DNA of 64,000 bases, from NCBI GenBank assembly GCA_023404955.1, contig JAEXZY010000042.1, forward strand, positions 12,693-76,692, read 5' to 3'. This document shows, in pieces, positions 32,865 through 41,538 of the stretch. Positions within the stretch are counted from its first letter, which is position 1. Each line of letters opens with the position of its first letter. Origin of the DNA: Actinomycetes bacterium (GTDB lineage Bacteria > Actinomycetota > Actinomycetes > Mycobacteriales > Mycobacteriaceae). The notes beneath the pieces are model-generated. The model was given only the letters and a program-made list of their open reading frames with translations. It was not told the origin of the DNA and searched no databases. The translations under genes and the position numbers were made by a program.

Positions 32865-33959
32865 TCAGGCGACACCTTTGCGCTTCAGGATCGGCAGCAC
32901 GCCCTCGGCGAACCAGTACGCCTCTTCCAGGTGCGGGTAGCCCGACAGGATGAACTCGTCGAAACCGAGGGAGTGGTACTCGAGAATCAGGTTCGCCACT
33001 TCGTCGTGGGATCCGACCAGAGCCGTGCCGGCGCCTCCGCGCACCAGGCCCACCCCCGCCCACAGGTTCGGGTAGATCTCGAGCTGGTCGATGCGCCCGC
33101 CGTGCAGCGCAGTCATGCGGCGCTGACCCTCGGATTCGGACTTCGCATGCAGCGCAGTCGCATTGGCGATCTGTTCGGGGCTCAGCTGAGAAAGCAGTTC
33201 ATCGGCCACCGCCCACGCCGCCTCCGAGGTGTCGCGGCTGATGGTGTGCAGCCGAATACCGAACCGCACCCGGCGGCCGCGCTGTTCGGCCAGCGCCCGC
33301 ACCTTCGCGATCTTGGCGGCCGCATCCTGCGGCGGCTCGCCCCACGTCAGGTACACGTCGACGTACTGCGCGGCAATGGGCAGCGCAGCCGGCGATGAGC
33401 CCCCGAAATAGATCTGCGGCAACGGATCCGGGGGTGCGGACACCCGCGCGTCGGCGACCTTGTAGTGCGAGCCCGTGAAATCGAGGTGCTCCTGCCGCCA
33501 GATCGACGTCACGATGTGCAGGAACTCGCCGGTGCGCGCATAGCGCTGATCGTGGTCGAGCCAATCTCCGAAGCGGCGCTGCTCCCGATCGTCTCCGCCA
33601 CTGACGATGTTGAGCAGTACCCGGCCTTCGGAGTACCGCTGCAGGGTTGCCGTCTGCTGGGCGGCCAGCGTGGGCGGCACCAGCCCGGGACGGAACGCCA
33701 CGAGGAATTTGAGGCGTTCGGTTTCGGCGAGCAGCGCCGAGGCGGTGAGCCAGGCGTCTTCGCACCAGGTGCCGGTCGGGGTCAGCACGCCTTCGTAGCC
33801 GAGTCGGTCGGCTGCCCGTGCGACCTCGGCCAGGTAGCGCCGCGTGGGTGGCCGGTAGCCGGCAGGCACGGTGTGATGCGACGACGCGTGCGATGCGCCG
33901 ACGATGGAGCGACTGTCCCCGTTGGTGGGCAGGAACCAGAAGAATTTCGCGGAAGGCAT
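32865..33959 (-). CDS. ssuD: FMNH2-dependent alkanesulfonate monooxygenase
   Basis: A 364-residue luciferase-like monooxygenase. FFWFLPTNGDSR is at the start, then GYEGVLTPTGTWCEDAW, FRPGLVPPTLAAQQTATLQR, NIVSGGDDREQRRFGD and SGYPHLEEAYWFAEGVLPIL at the end, all SsuD-like. It splits alkanesulfonates into aldehyde and sulfite with reduced FMN from an SsuE-type reductase, which is not present in this window. It is the last of four sulfonate genes (ssuC-ssuB-ssuA-ssuD), six bases after ssuA. Dibenzothiophene/nitrilotriacetate monooxygenase relatives are the alternative. Confidence 0.88.
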   Translation of the reverse strand: MPSAKFFWFLPTNGDSRSIVGASHASSHHTVPAGYRPPTRRYLAEVARAADRLGYEGVLTPTGTWCEDAWLTASALLAETERLKFLVAFRPGLVPPTLAAQQTATLQRYSEGRVLLNIVSGGDDREQRRFGDWLDHDQRYARTGEFLHIVTSIWRQEHLDFTGSHYKVADARVSAPPDPLPQIYFGGSSPAALPIAAQYVDVYLTWGEPPQDAAAKIAKVRALAEQRGRRVRFGIRLHTISRDTSEAAWAVADELLSQLSPEQIANATALHAKSESEGQRRMTALHGGRIDQLEIYPNLWAGVGLVRGGAGTALVGSHDEVANLILEYHSLGFDEFILSGYPHLEEAYWFAEGVLPILKRKGVA

Positions 33960-33965
33960 GGATTC

Positions 33966-34982
33966 CTAACTGGTCGCGACGAACAACGGGCGCAGCACAT
34001 CGTTGTACCGGCGATCCACCCACTTGTCGAACTCCGGTGCCGGAGAGGCGATCTGACCCGATTTGGCGAACAGGTCGGCGATCTTCTGCTCGGAGGCCAC
34101 CACGTCGTCGTCGAGTTCGGTCGGTAACCGCAGGCTGCGCGACTGCGACACCGTCGCCACCTCCGGGCTCAGCCCGACGGCCTGGGCGTAACTGCCGGCC
34201 CACTGCTCGCGATGGTCTCGAGCCCACCGCGCGGCCTTTTCGAACCGCACCAGCAGATCGGCGAGCGCGGTGTTGCGCTTGGGGTCGGCCAGCGCCTGAT
34301 CCGATGCCACCCCGAACCAGTAGCCGTTGGTGACGTCGCGGGCCTGCCCGATGGAACGCACCGGCAGCTGCGCGGCCGTCTGCGCGGTGTACGGATCCCA
34401 GATCGCCCACGCGTCGGCTTGGCGCTGGGAGAACGCGGACAGCGCGTCGGCCGGTTGCAGGAACACCAGCGTGACGTCGTCGGGGGACAGTCCCGCCTTC
34501 TCGAGCTGGGCGAGGATGTGCCCATGGGCTGAGCTGCCCTTCCCCACCGCGATCCGCTTGCCGCGCAGATCGGCGATCGATGTGATCGGCGAATCCTGGT
34601 GCACGAGAACCTGATCGCCGTTGCCGCCGCCGTCGTACGCAGAGACGACCTTGACCTTCGCTCCCGCTGCCGCACCGAAGATCGGCGGGGTGTTGCCGGT
34701 GATCGCGAAGTCGATCTTGCCTGCCGTCGCGGCCTCGATCTGCGGGGGTCCAGAGGTGAACGTGGAGAACGCGATCCGATACGGCAGGCCGTCGAGCGCA
34801 CCCGCGGCGCGCAGCAGCGACTCGGTGCCGCCCTTCTGATCGCCGACCTGCAACGTCAGCCCGGCCAACTCCGACAGCGGTACCGTCTCCGGAGCCTCCT
34901 GGGCACCCGAGACCTCCTGGCGCGACACGCAACCCGCGAGCAGCAGGCTCAACGCCGCGATCACAGCAACAACCCTGGACAT
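33966..34982 (-). CDS. ssuA: Sulfonate-binding lipoprotein
   Basis: A 338-residue binding protein. The signal peptide MSRVVAVIAALSLLLAGC has the lipobox LAGC (Cys18). The mature domain has FAITGNTPPIFGAAAGAKVK, GKRIAVGKGSSAHGHILAQL and DAWAIWDPYT, which are the SsuA/ThiY-type sulfonate-site motifs. I chose ATG 34982, with an AAGGGGG ribosome site; the frame is open further upstream as a shadow of ssuB. It delivers alkanesulfonates to the SsuC-SsuB importer. Confidence 0.88.
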   Translation of the reverse strand: MSRVVAVIAALSLLLAGCVSRQEVSGAQEAPETVPLSELAGLTLQVGDQKGGTESLLRAAGALDGLPYRIAFSTFTSGPPQIEAATAGKIDFAITGNTPPIFGAAAGAKVKVVSAYDGGGNGDQVLVHQDSPITSIADLRGKRIAVGKGSSAHGHILAQLEKAGLSPDDVTLVFLQPADALSAFSQRQADAWAIWDPYTAQTAAQLPVRSIGQARDVTNGYWFGVASDQALADPKRNTALADLLVRFEKAARWARDHREQWAGSYAQAVGLSPEVATVSQSRSLRLPTELDDDVVASEQKIADLFAKSGQIASPAPEFDKWVDRRYNDVLRPLFVATS

Positions 34983-35005
34983 GAGGGCCCCCTTTTCGAC
35001 GATGG

Positions 35006-35758
35006 TCAGGACTGCACGCCGAGTGTGTCGAGCAGCTCGGCGCGGTAGCGGTCGGTGTGGCCCTCGCCGGGCGCACGCCGCGGGTCGGGGATGTCGAGGG
35101 TGTGCACGATCGCGCCGTCCTCCAGCACGAGTACGCGGTCGGCCAGTGCGACCGCCTCGTCGACATCGTGGGTCACCAGCAGCACGCCGAAGTCGTGTCG
35201 CCGCCACAGGTCGAGCAGCAGCGCGCGCATCGACAGCCGGGTCAGCGCGTCGAGCGCACCGAACGGCTCGTCGAGGAGCAGCAGTCGAGGTTCAGCGACC
35301 AGCGCTCGGGCGAGCGAAACCCGTTGTGCCTGACCGCCGGAAAGCGTCGACGGCCACGCCTCGGCGCGATCAGCCAGACCCACGTCGGCCAGCGCCTGAT
35401 CGGCGCGGGCGAGCAGCTCGGCCTTCGGCAACCGGGACCGAGTCAACCCGTACGCGACGTTGGTGCGTACATCGCGCCATGGGAACAACCGCGGCTCCTG
35501 GAAGGCCACCGCCGGCGCGCCGGCCACGGCGCGGTCGCCGGTGTGGTCGCTCGACAACCCGGCGAGCACCCGCAGCACCGTCGACTTACCCGAGCCGCTG
35601 CGGCCGATCAGCGCCACGATTTCACCGTGGCCGATCCGCACCGACAGGTCGGTCAGCACGTGGCGGGCGCCGTACCACTTGTTCACGCTGCGCAACTCGC
35701 CGGCGCTCCCTGCGCGTCGACCGGTCGCTGCGCTGTTCGTGTCAGACGTCAACGTCAT
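35006..35758 (-). CDS. ssuB: Sulfonate ABC importer ATPase
   Basis: A 250-residue ATPase with Walker A GRSGSGKST (52-60), Q-loop AFQEPRLFPW (a normal Gln, unlike the polyol ATPases), signature LSGGQAQR, Walker B LLLLDEPFGALD and switch THD. The FQEPRL..W pattern is characteristic of the nitrate/sulfonate/taurine ATPases. It overlaps the ssuC stop by four bases and precedes ssuA. Confidence 0.9.
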   Translation of the reverse strand: MTLTSDTNSAATGRRAGSAGELRSVNKWYGARHVLTDLSVRIGHGEIVALIGRSGSGKSTVLRVLAGLSSDHTGDRAVAGAPAVAFQEPRLFPWRDVRTNVAYGLTRSRLPKAELLARADQALADVGLADRAEAWPSTLSGGQAQRVSLARALVAEPRLLLLDEPFGALDALTRLSMRALLLDLWRRHDFGVLLVTHDVDEAVALADRVLVLEDGAIVHTLDIPDPRRAPGEGHTDRYRAELLDTLGVQS

Positions 35759-36561
35759 GCCCGATACCTCGCTGCCCTGTTCTCGAGCACGCGGACCAGC
35801 GCGTCGGTACCGATGCCCAGCAGTGCGTAGATGATCAGTCCGAAGATGATGATGTCGATACGCAGGAAGTCCCGCGCGTTCATGATGAGGAAACCGATTC
35901 CCTTGTCGGCGTTGATCTGCTCGGCGACGATGAGGGTCAGCCAGGCGATCGCCAGCGACTGCCGCAGACCGACGAGGACCTGGGGTGCCGCGCTCGGGAC
36001 GATGATCGTGCGCAGCTTCTGCCAGAACGAGAAGCCGAGCACCTGCGCGGTCTCGAGCAACTTCGGGTCGACCTGGCGGATGGCCGAGAAGGTGTTCAGG
36101 TACAGCGGAAAGCTGACGCCGAGCGCGACCAGCAGCACCTTGGGTAGCTCACCGATGCCGAACCAGATGATGAACAACGGGATCAAGCCCAGGTGCGGCA
36201 ACGCGCGAACCATCTGCATCGGCGGATCGAGGGTGACTTCGAACCATTTCGACAGGCCGACGGCGATGCCCAGGGAGATTCCGACCACGCCGCCGAGAAG
36301 CAGACCTTCGGCGACCCTAATCCCCGATACGGCCAAGGCGTCTGCCAGCTGACCCGTTCTGACCAGCTCCACCCCCGCCTCGGCGATCAGCGACGGTGCG
36401 GGCAGCACGTCCTGGGGAATGAGCCCGATCGCACTACTGATCTGCCACAGCGCCAGGAGCACGAACGGCGACGCGAGGCGGATGAGCATCCACTTGCGCT
36501 GACCCCGGGGCCGCGGGGCGGTGGGTGCCGACGGCACAGCCAGATCGGCGGGACTGGTCAC
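35755..36561 (-). CDS. ssuC: Sulfonate ABC importer permease
   Basis: A 268-residue permease with about six membrane segments. It has SGIRVAEGLLLGGVVGISLG, the coupling loop ETAQVLGFSFWQKLRTIIVP (near residue 165) and NADKGIGFLIMNARDFL, as in SsuC/TauC. It starts with GTG 36561. It is the first gene of the ssu operon. The inverted repeat GGCGAC/GTCGCC at 36567-36588 lies just before the start and could be a regulatory site. Confidence 0.9.
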   Translation of the reverse strand: MTSPADLAVPSAPTAPRPRGQRKWMLIRLASPFVLLALWQISSAIGLIPQDVLPAPSLIAEAGVELVRTGQLADALAVSGIRVAEGLLLGGVVGISLGIAVGLSKWFEVTLDPPMQMVRALPHLGLIPLFIIWFGIGELPKVLLVALGVSFPLYLNTFSAIRQVDPKLLETAQVLGFSFWQKLRTIIVPSAAPQVLVGLRQSLAIAWLTLIVAEQINADKGIGFLIMNARDFLRIDIIIFGLIIYALLGIGTDALVRVLENRAARYRA

Positions 36562-36646
36562 GGTCAGGCGACGTTACGGTCGGTCGCCTCGCCGATGAAG
36601 CGTTTGATTCCGCGTGAGCGAATCCCGCATGAGAAAGAGTTCGGGG

Positions 36647-37009
36647 TCAGCGCCAGCCGTCGGCCGCGCGCGCCGCGCGCATCACCGCGTCACACAGCTC
36701 ACGGAGTTCGCTCGCCTCGGCACCCTCCTCGAGGGCGGTCGCCATGTCCTCGGCCGCGCATCGCACCTGATAGACACGGTCGGACAGCACCGAGGCCTCT
36801 TCGGCGCTCAGCACCACCGCGTCCTCGGCCACCGCGGACCCCTTCACCAGGGCGCGCTGCTCATAGGCGCGCTGCCGGCAGGACTGCCGGCAGTACTGCC
36901 TGCGTCTGCCCAGCCCGGCGTCGGCGACCTCGCGGCCGCACCAGCGGCACATCTGCGGGCGCGTGCGGGATCTACGAGGGGGAGCCAGCCGGTCTTCAGT
37001 GGCGGTCAC
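36647..37009 (-). CDS. Small zinc-ribbon protein next to rbpA
   Basis: A 120-residue protein. CRWCGREV at residues 21-28 and YCRQSCRQRAYEQRA near residue 40 give four Cys (CxxC and CxxxC) for a small zinc finger. A helical, acidic C-terminal part follows, with AEEASVLSDRVYQVRCAAEDM. Its place beside rbpA matches the M. tuberculosis neighbour Rv2049c. The function is not known; nucleic-acid binding is a guess from the zinc ribbon. It is divergent from rbpA. Confidence 0.65.
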   Translation of the reverse strand: MTATEDRLAPPRRSRTRPQMCRWCGREVADAGLGRRRQYCRQSCRQRAYEQRALVKGSAVAEDAVVLSAEEASVLSDRVYQVRCAAEDMATALEEGAEASELRELCDAVMRAARAADGWR

Positions 37010-37064
37010 GGGCCGACTCTAAACCGACGAATACTCAGATCCCGGTATCATCAGGGGCCGAGTC

Positions 37065-37092
37065 GGGAACTCCGCTGAACAGATCTGCGTTG
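37065..37092 (+). promoter_or_regulatory. SigH/SigE-type promoter of rbpA
   Basis: GGGAAC at 37065-37070, a 17-base spacer and CGTTG at 37088-37092 match the mycobacterial SigH consensus (GGGAAY-N17/18-CGTT) and also the related SigE form. The transcript would start about 30 bases before the ATG at 37130, leaving room for the GAGGAG ribosome site at 37117-37122. In Streptomyces rbpA is under the SigH ortholog SigR (family knowledge). A TATCAT at 37046-37051 could be a second, SigA-type -10 element. Confidence 0.6.
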
Positions 37093-37129
37093 AATACCCC
37101 GGACCAAAAGCGCTGAAGAGGAGTTGACG

Positions 37130-37465
37130 ATGGCTGATCGCGTCTTGAGGGGCAGCCGCCTCGGAGCTGTGAGCTACGAGACGGACCGCAATCACGACTT
37201 GGCGCCGCGTCAGGTCGCCCGCTACCGCACCGACAACGGCGAGGAATTCGATGTTCCGTTCGCCGACGACGCCGAGATCCCCGGCACCTGGCTGTGCCGC
37301 AACGGCATGGAGGGCACGCTCATCGAAGGTGACGTGCCCGAGCCCAAGAAAGTGAAGCCCCCGCGCACCCACTGGGACATGCTGCTGGAGCGTCGCTCGG
37401 TGGAAGAGCTCGAGGAACTGCTCAAGGAGCGCCTCGAGATCATCAAGACCCGCCGTCGCGGCTGA
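37130..37465 (+). CDS. rbpA: RNA polymerase-binding protein RbpA
   Basis: A 111-residue protein that begins MADRVLRGSRLGAVSYETDR, the basic N terminus of RbpA. The core follows (EIPGTWLCRNGMEGTLIEGD), then the basic linker KVKPPRTHWDMLLERRSVEE and a C-terminal sigma-interacting helix ending RLEIIKTRRRG. It binds RNA polymerase with group 1 and 2 sigma factors, stabilises open complexes and affects rifampicin tolerance (known for the family). ATG 37130 has a strong GAGGAG site; a TTG at 37124 is not needed. Convergent with ppm1. Confidence 0.97.
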   Translation: MADRVLRGSRLGAVSYETDRNHDLAPRQVARYRTDNGEEFDVPFADDAEIPGTWLCRNGMEGTLIEGDVPEPKKVKPPRTHWDMLLERRSVEELEELLKERLEIIKTRRRG

Positions 37466-38263
37466 TCAGCGGGCGACGCCTCGGGCCCGGTCCAACCGGG
37501 CCCGCATGCCCCACTGCGCGATCTTGACGATGGCCTCGCGAATCGTCGAGCCGTCCATCTTCGACACGCCGTGCTCGCGTTCGGTGAACGTGATCGGAAC
37601 CTCGACGACCGTGAAGCCGGCGTTGATGGTGCGCCACGTCAGATCCACCTGGAACCCGTAGCCCTTGGAGTCGACGGCCGCCAGGTCGATCTTCTCCAGC
37701 ACTTCACGCCGGTATGCGCGGTACCCCGCGGTGATGTCATGGACGCCGACGCCCAGCAGGATGCGCGAGTACCCGTTGGCGGTCTTGGACAGAACCATCC
37801 GGCGCCGCGGCCAGTTCCGCACCTCGCCACCGTCGACATAGCGCGACCCGATCGCCAGATCTGCACCCTGATCGACCGCGTCGAGCAGGCGGAACAGCTG
37901 CTCCGGTGCGTGGCTGCCGTCGGCGTCCATCTCGACCAGGACGGTGTACTGCCTGCTCAACCCCCACGCGAAGCCGGCGAGGTAGGCGGCTCCGAGGCCG
38001 TCCTTGGAGGTTCGGTGCATGACGTGGATGCGGTCCGGATCGGCCAGCGCGAGCTCATCGGCCAACGCGCCGGTGCCGTCGGGGCTCCCGTCGTCGACGA
38101 TCAACACGTGCACCTGCGGCGCCGCCTCGGTGACGCGGGCGACGATCTTGAGCAGGTTGTCGCGCTCGTTGTAGGTCGGGATGATCACCAGAGTGCGTGC
38201 GCTGGGCTTCGCCACAGCTTCCCGGCCGGCTTCCCGGCCACCAGGGCTACCGGGGACGCTCAT
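37466..38263 (-). CDS. ppm1: Polyprenol monophosphomannose synthase
   Basis: A 265-residue GT2 glycosyltransferase. TLVIIPTYNERDNLLKIV is at 24-41, then VDDGSPDGTG and VEMDADGSHAPEQL (the metal-binding DAD), and the C-terminal KGYGFQVDLTWRTI and PITFTEREHGVSKM, as in Dpm1/Ppm1. It transfers mannose from GDP-mannose to polyprenyl phosphate for lipomannan and glycoprotein synthesis. ATG 38263 has AAGGAG before it and overlaps the last 17 bases of lnt. In M. tuberculosis the two are one fused protein (Rv2051c); here they are separate. Confidence 0.95.
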   Translation of the reverse strand: MSVPGSPGGREAGREAVAKPSARTLVIIPTYNERDNLLKIVARVTEAAPQVHVLIVDDGSPDGTGALADELALADPDRIHVMHRTSKDGLGAAYLAGFAWGLSRQYTVLVEMDADGSHAPEQLFRLLDAVDQGADLAIGSRYVDGGEVRNWPRRRMVLSKTANGYSRILLGVGVHDITAGYRAYRREVLEKIDLAAVDSKGYGFQVDLTWRTINAGFTVVEVPITFTEREHGVSKMDGSTIREAIVKIAQWGMRARLDRARGVAR

Positions 38264-39959
38264 GCGGCTCCTTGTTCTCGGACGTCGATCTCCGACGCGT
38301 GATTCTCGACCGCACGACGCGGCCCACGAAGAGATCATTGTGCAGCATGGCTCCCAGAAGTCCCGCAATGCCGACTCCCACCAGCACCGCCTCCACATAG
38401 GGACCGAACCGGGTGGCGGGGGTCAGCGACGTGCGCAGCCTCACCTGTTGATCCAGGTAGGCCGCTTCGAAGAACTGCGTGCGAGCGAGCTCGCGGCCCG
38501 CCGGCGAAATCACCGCGCTGATCCCGGTGGTGCCGGAGACGACGACGAAGCGATCGTGCTCGACCGCCCGCAGCCGGGCGAACGCCAGTTGCTGTTCGCT
38601 CATCGCCTCGTCGAACGTCGCATTGTTGGCGGGGACGGCGAGCAGCTGCGCGCCGCTGCGGACCGCCTCGCGGGCGGCCCGGTCGAAGATCACCTCCCAG
38701 CAGGTGGTGACGCCGATCGGGACCCCGGCTGCGCGTACCACGCCGTCGCCGTGACCCGGCACGAAATAGCCGGCCCGGTCGGCGTACGGCGAGAGCTTGC
38801 TGAAGAAACTGCGCCATGGCAGGTACTCGCCGAACGGCTGGATGATCTGTTTGTCGTGGCGGTCGGCGGGGCCGGTGTCGGGATTCCAGACGATGACCGA
38901 GTTCGTCGACACCGGGTTGTCGCGGCTGTAGCCCGGCGCGGCGAGCACGCCGCCCACCAGGATGGGTGCCCGGATCGCGGTGGCGGCCGCGGAGATCTCC
39001 TTGGCGGCGTCGGCGTTGGCCAGCGGATCGATGTCCGAGGAGTTCTCCGGCCAGATGACCACCATGGGCTGCGGCGCCCGGCCCGCCCGCACCTCATCGG
39101 CGAGCCGCAGTGTCTCGTTGACGTGGTTGTCGAGCACCGCCCGTCGCTGGGCGTTGAACTCCAACCCCAACCGCGGCACGTTGCCCTGCACGACCGCGAC
39201 GGTTACGGGTGGTTCGTCCCCGACGCCGGCGCCGGATGTCCGCACGTGCGGCCACGCCAGCGCGGCGGTCAGGAGCACGATGGCGACGCAGAGGCCCGGC
39301 AGCACCACGGCCGGCGGGGCGGCGGCGCGTGCGGCGCGGTCGCTGCGCCACCACCGGATCACCTCGATCGTCAACGCTGCGAGACCGAAGCCGGCCAGCG
39401 CGACGCCGAAGGACACCAGCGGGGCGCCGCCGAGGTAAGCGAGCGGCAGCGCGGGACTCTGCGTCTGCGAATAGCCGACGACACCCCACGGGAACCCGCC
39501 GAACGGCACCGTGGACTTCAACCACTCCTGCGCCGACCACAGGCCGGCGAACCAGAGAGGCCAGCCTGGCACCTTACGGACCAGCACCGCGGCAAGGCCG
39601 AACAGCGCCGGGAACAGAGCCTCGACCGCGCTCAACGCCAGCCACGGCACCGGTCCCACCAGCCCGCTGATCCAGGGCAGCAGCGGAACGTAGAACGCAA
39701 GGCCGAAAAGCAGGCCGTAGCCGAACCCACCCTTCGCGGTGACCGACGGCAGGGTCAGCAGCCAGCCCAGTCCCGCGAAAGCGACGAAGGCCGTCACCCA
39801 CCAGCCGAACGGCGGGAAGCTCAGGCACAGCAGCACGCCGCCCAGCAGCGCCACGGTCAACTGCGGCAATCGCTCGAGGACAGCGCGACTGAAGCGGTGT
39901 GCCCGCGACGGCGCGTCGGCGGTGCTCGGCTCGGATTCGCGTTCGGTGGCCTCAGCCAT
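38247..39959 (-). CDS. lnt: Apolipoprotein N-acyltransferase
   Basis: A 570-residue membrane protein. Six or so N-terminal membrane segments, including LSFPPFGWWVTAF and FGGFPWGVVGYSQTQSPAL, are followed by an extracytoplasmic nitrilase domain. That domain has the catalytic Glu in VIWPENSSD, Lys in HDKQIIQPFGEYLPW and Cys in VTTCWEVIFD. One last membrane segment precedes the basic end. It N-acylates lipoproteins such as those encoded in this window. I chose ATG 39959, which overlaps the end of the amidohydrolase gene by eight bases; the upstream in-frame part is a shadow. Confidence 0.95.
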   Translation of the reverse strand: MAEATERESEPSTADAPSRAHRFSRAVLERLPQLTVALLGGVLLCLSFPPFGWWVTAFVAFAGLGWLLTLPSVTAKGGFGYGLLFGLAFYVPLLPWISGLVGPVPWLALSAVEALFPALFGLAAVLVRKVPGWPLWFAGLWSAQEWLKSTVPFGGFPWGVVGYSQTQSPALPLAYLGGAPLVSFGVALAGFGLAALTIEVIRWWRSDRAARAAAPPAVVLPGLCVAIVLLTAALAWPHVRTSGAGVGDEPPVTVAVVQGNVPRLGLEFNAQRRAVLDNHVNETLRLADEVRAGRAPQPMVVIWPENSSDIDPLANADAAKEISAAATAIRAPILVGGVLAAPGYSRDNPVSTNSVIVWNPDTGPADRHDKQIIQPFGEYLPWRSFFSKLSPYADRAGYFVPGHGDGVVRAAGVPIGVTTCWEVIFDRAAREAVRSGAQLLAVPANNATFDEAMSEQQLAFARLRAVEHDRFVVVSGTTGISAVISPAGRELARTQFFEAAYLDQQVRLRTSLTPATRFGPYVEAVLVGVGIAGLLGAMLHNDLFVGRVVRSRITRRRSTSENKEPHERPR

Positions 39960-41538
39960 GCAGGACCGCGCCTCGATGCACCGTCTGCCGGCATCGCGGG
40001 GCGGCGCCGTCCAGCCGGGGCAGCAGCGGGACCCGGGACCGGGGGTCGGTGGACCAGCGCTGCACCGCATCGGCTGGGGCACTGACATCGAACTCGTCGG
40101 CGTCCCACACGGCGTAGGAGGCGGGCGCCCCCGGCACCAGGGTGCCCGTCATCCCGTCGCGGGCGCCGCCGGCCCGCCAGGCTCCGCGGGTCGCGGCCGA
40201 GAACGCGGCGCGGGCCGAGATGGCGCTGCCGGCGCTCTGATGCGTGGTCGCCGCGCGCACCGCCGACCACGGATCCATATCGGTCACCGGGGCGTCGGAG
40301 CCGAAAGCAAGGGGCACGCCTTGGGATGCTAACAGCGCGAAATTGTTCATCCCCGACGCACGCGTTCGCCCCACACGCTGGGCATACATGCCACCCGAAC
40401 CGCCCCACAGCGCGTCGAACGTGGGCTGCATGCTGGCGATCACCCCCCAGCGGCCCAGCATCGCGGCCTGCTCGCCGGTGACCATCTCGAGGTGCTCGAG
40501 CCGGTGTCCGCAGCGAGCGACCGCGACGCTGCCGAGCTCGTCGACCACGACGCCGAGGGCCTCGACGACCGCGGTGGCGGCGGCGTCTCCGATGACGTGG
40601 AAGCCGGCGGTGATGCCGGCCTCGGTGCACGCCATCAGGTGCGCGGTGATCTCGTCCCTGTTCAGGTAGGTGTTGCCGTGCGGCGTCGCGCAGCCGGTCG
40701 GTACGTCGGCGTAGGGCTCGTGGAGCCACGCCGTGCGCGAGCCGAGGGCGCCGTCGACGAACAGGTCGCCGGCCAGTCCCTGTGCCCCTGTCTCGGCGAG
40801 CAGCGCGCGGGCGGCATCGGCGGATCCGACGGCCTCACCCCAGTAGCCGACCACGTCGACGCCGTGGTCCAGCGTCCGCAGTTCCTGCCAGTCGTCGAGG
40901 CCACCGATCTCGGGTCCGGCGCATTCGTGAACCGCGACGATGCCGCGCGACGCGGCGAGGTCGAGGGCGGCCCGGCGGGCCGTATCGCGCTGCGTGACGC
41001 TCAGGTGTTCGCGGGCCACCCGCCGCACTCGGTGGTGATCGTCGGCCGTCAACGGCCCCCGGCCCGACACGCCCGCGGCGAGCTGCAGTCCTGTGGAGGC
41101 CACCGCGGAATGCACATCGACCCGCGCCAGATAGGCCATGCGGCCCGGTCCCACCGCGGCGTCGACCTCGTCGACGGACGGCGGGGTCTTCTCGGGCCAG
41201 CCCGACTCATCCCATCCGTGCGCCCACAGCACCCCGTCGGGATGCGACCGGGCATAGGCGGCGAGCAGCTCCACACAGTGCCGACGCGACGTCGCCTCGC
41301 GGAGGTCCAGGCCGGTCAGGCTGAGGCCGGTGGCGGTGACGTGCACGTGGCTGTCGACGAACGCCGGGGCGATGAACCCGCCCGCGAGGTCGACGACCTC
41401 TGCGTCGGGGAACTGCGCACGACCGACGGCATCGCTGCCCAGCCACGCGATCACACCGTCACGGACGGCCATCGCGGTCGCATCGGGCATCGCGGGGCTG
41501 TGAATGCGCCCGCCGAGCAGAAGGCGGGTGGTGTTCAC
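39952..41538 (-). CDS. Amidohydrolase family 3 (YtcJ-like)
   Basis: A 528-residue metal-dependent hydrolase. The N-terminal composite domain leads to DSHVHVTATGLSLTGLDLRE (metal-binding His-x-His). Later come VHECAGPEIG, HVIGDAAATAVVEAL, RLEHLEMV (His) and AFGSDAPVTDMDPW (metal Asp). The C-terminal beta domain ends GAPASYAVWDADEFDV. It belongs to the group of cytoplasmic N-acyl or imide hydrolases with unknown natural substrates. It is conserved at this place in mycobacteria, between fxsA and lnt, and overlaps both genes by a few bases, so all are co-transcribed. Confidence 0.88.
   Translation of the reverse strand: MNTTRLLLGGRIHSPAMPDATAMAVRDGVIAWLGSDAVGRAQFPDAEVVDLAGGFIAPAFVDSHVHVTATGLSLTGLDLREATSRRHCVELLAAYARSHPDGVLWAHGWDESGWPEKTPPSVDEVDAAVGPGRMAYLARVDVHSAVASTGLQLAAGVSGRGPLTADDHHRVRRVAREHLSVTQRDTARRAALDLAASRGIVAVHECAGPEIGGLDDWQELRTLDHGVDVVGYWGEAVGSADAARALLAETGAQGLAGDLFVDGALGSRTAWLHEPYADVPTGCATPHGNTYLNRDEITAHLMACTEAGITAGFHVIGDAAATAVVEALGVVVDELGSVAVARCGHRLEHLEMVTGEQAAMLGRWGVIASMQPTFDALWGGSGGMYAQRVGRTRASGMNNFALLASQGVPLAFGSDAPVTDMDPWSAVRAATTHQSAGSAISARAAFSAATRGAWRAGGARDGMTGTLVPGAPASYAVWDADEFDVSAPADAVQRWSTDPRSRVPLLPRLDGAAPRCRQTVHRGAVLHG

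Noticed and set aside
33199..35166. 655-codon frame across ssuD and ssuA
   Set aside because: It overlaps two genes with clear SsuD and SsuA motifs in other frames.
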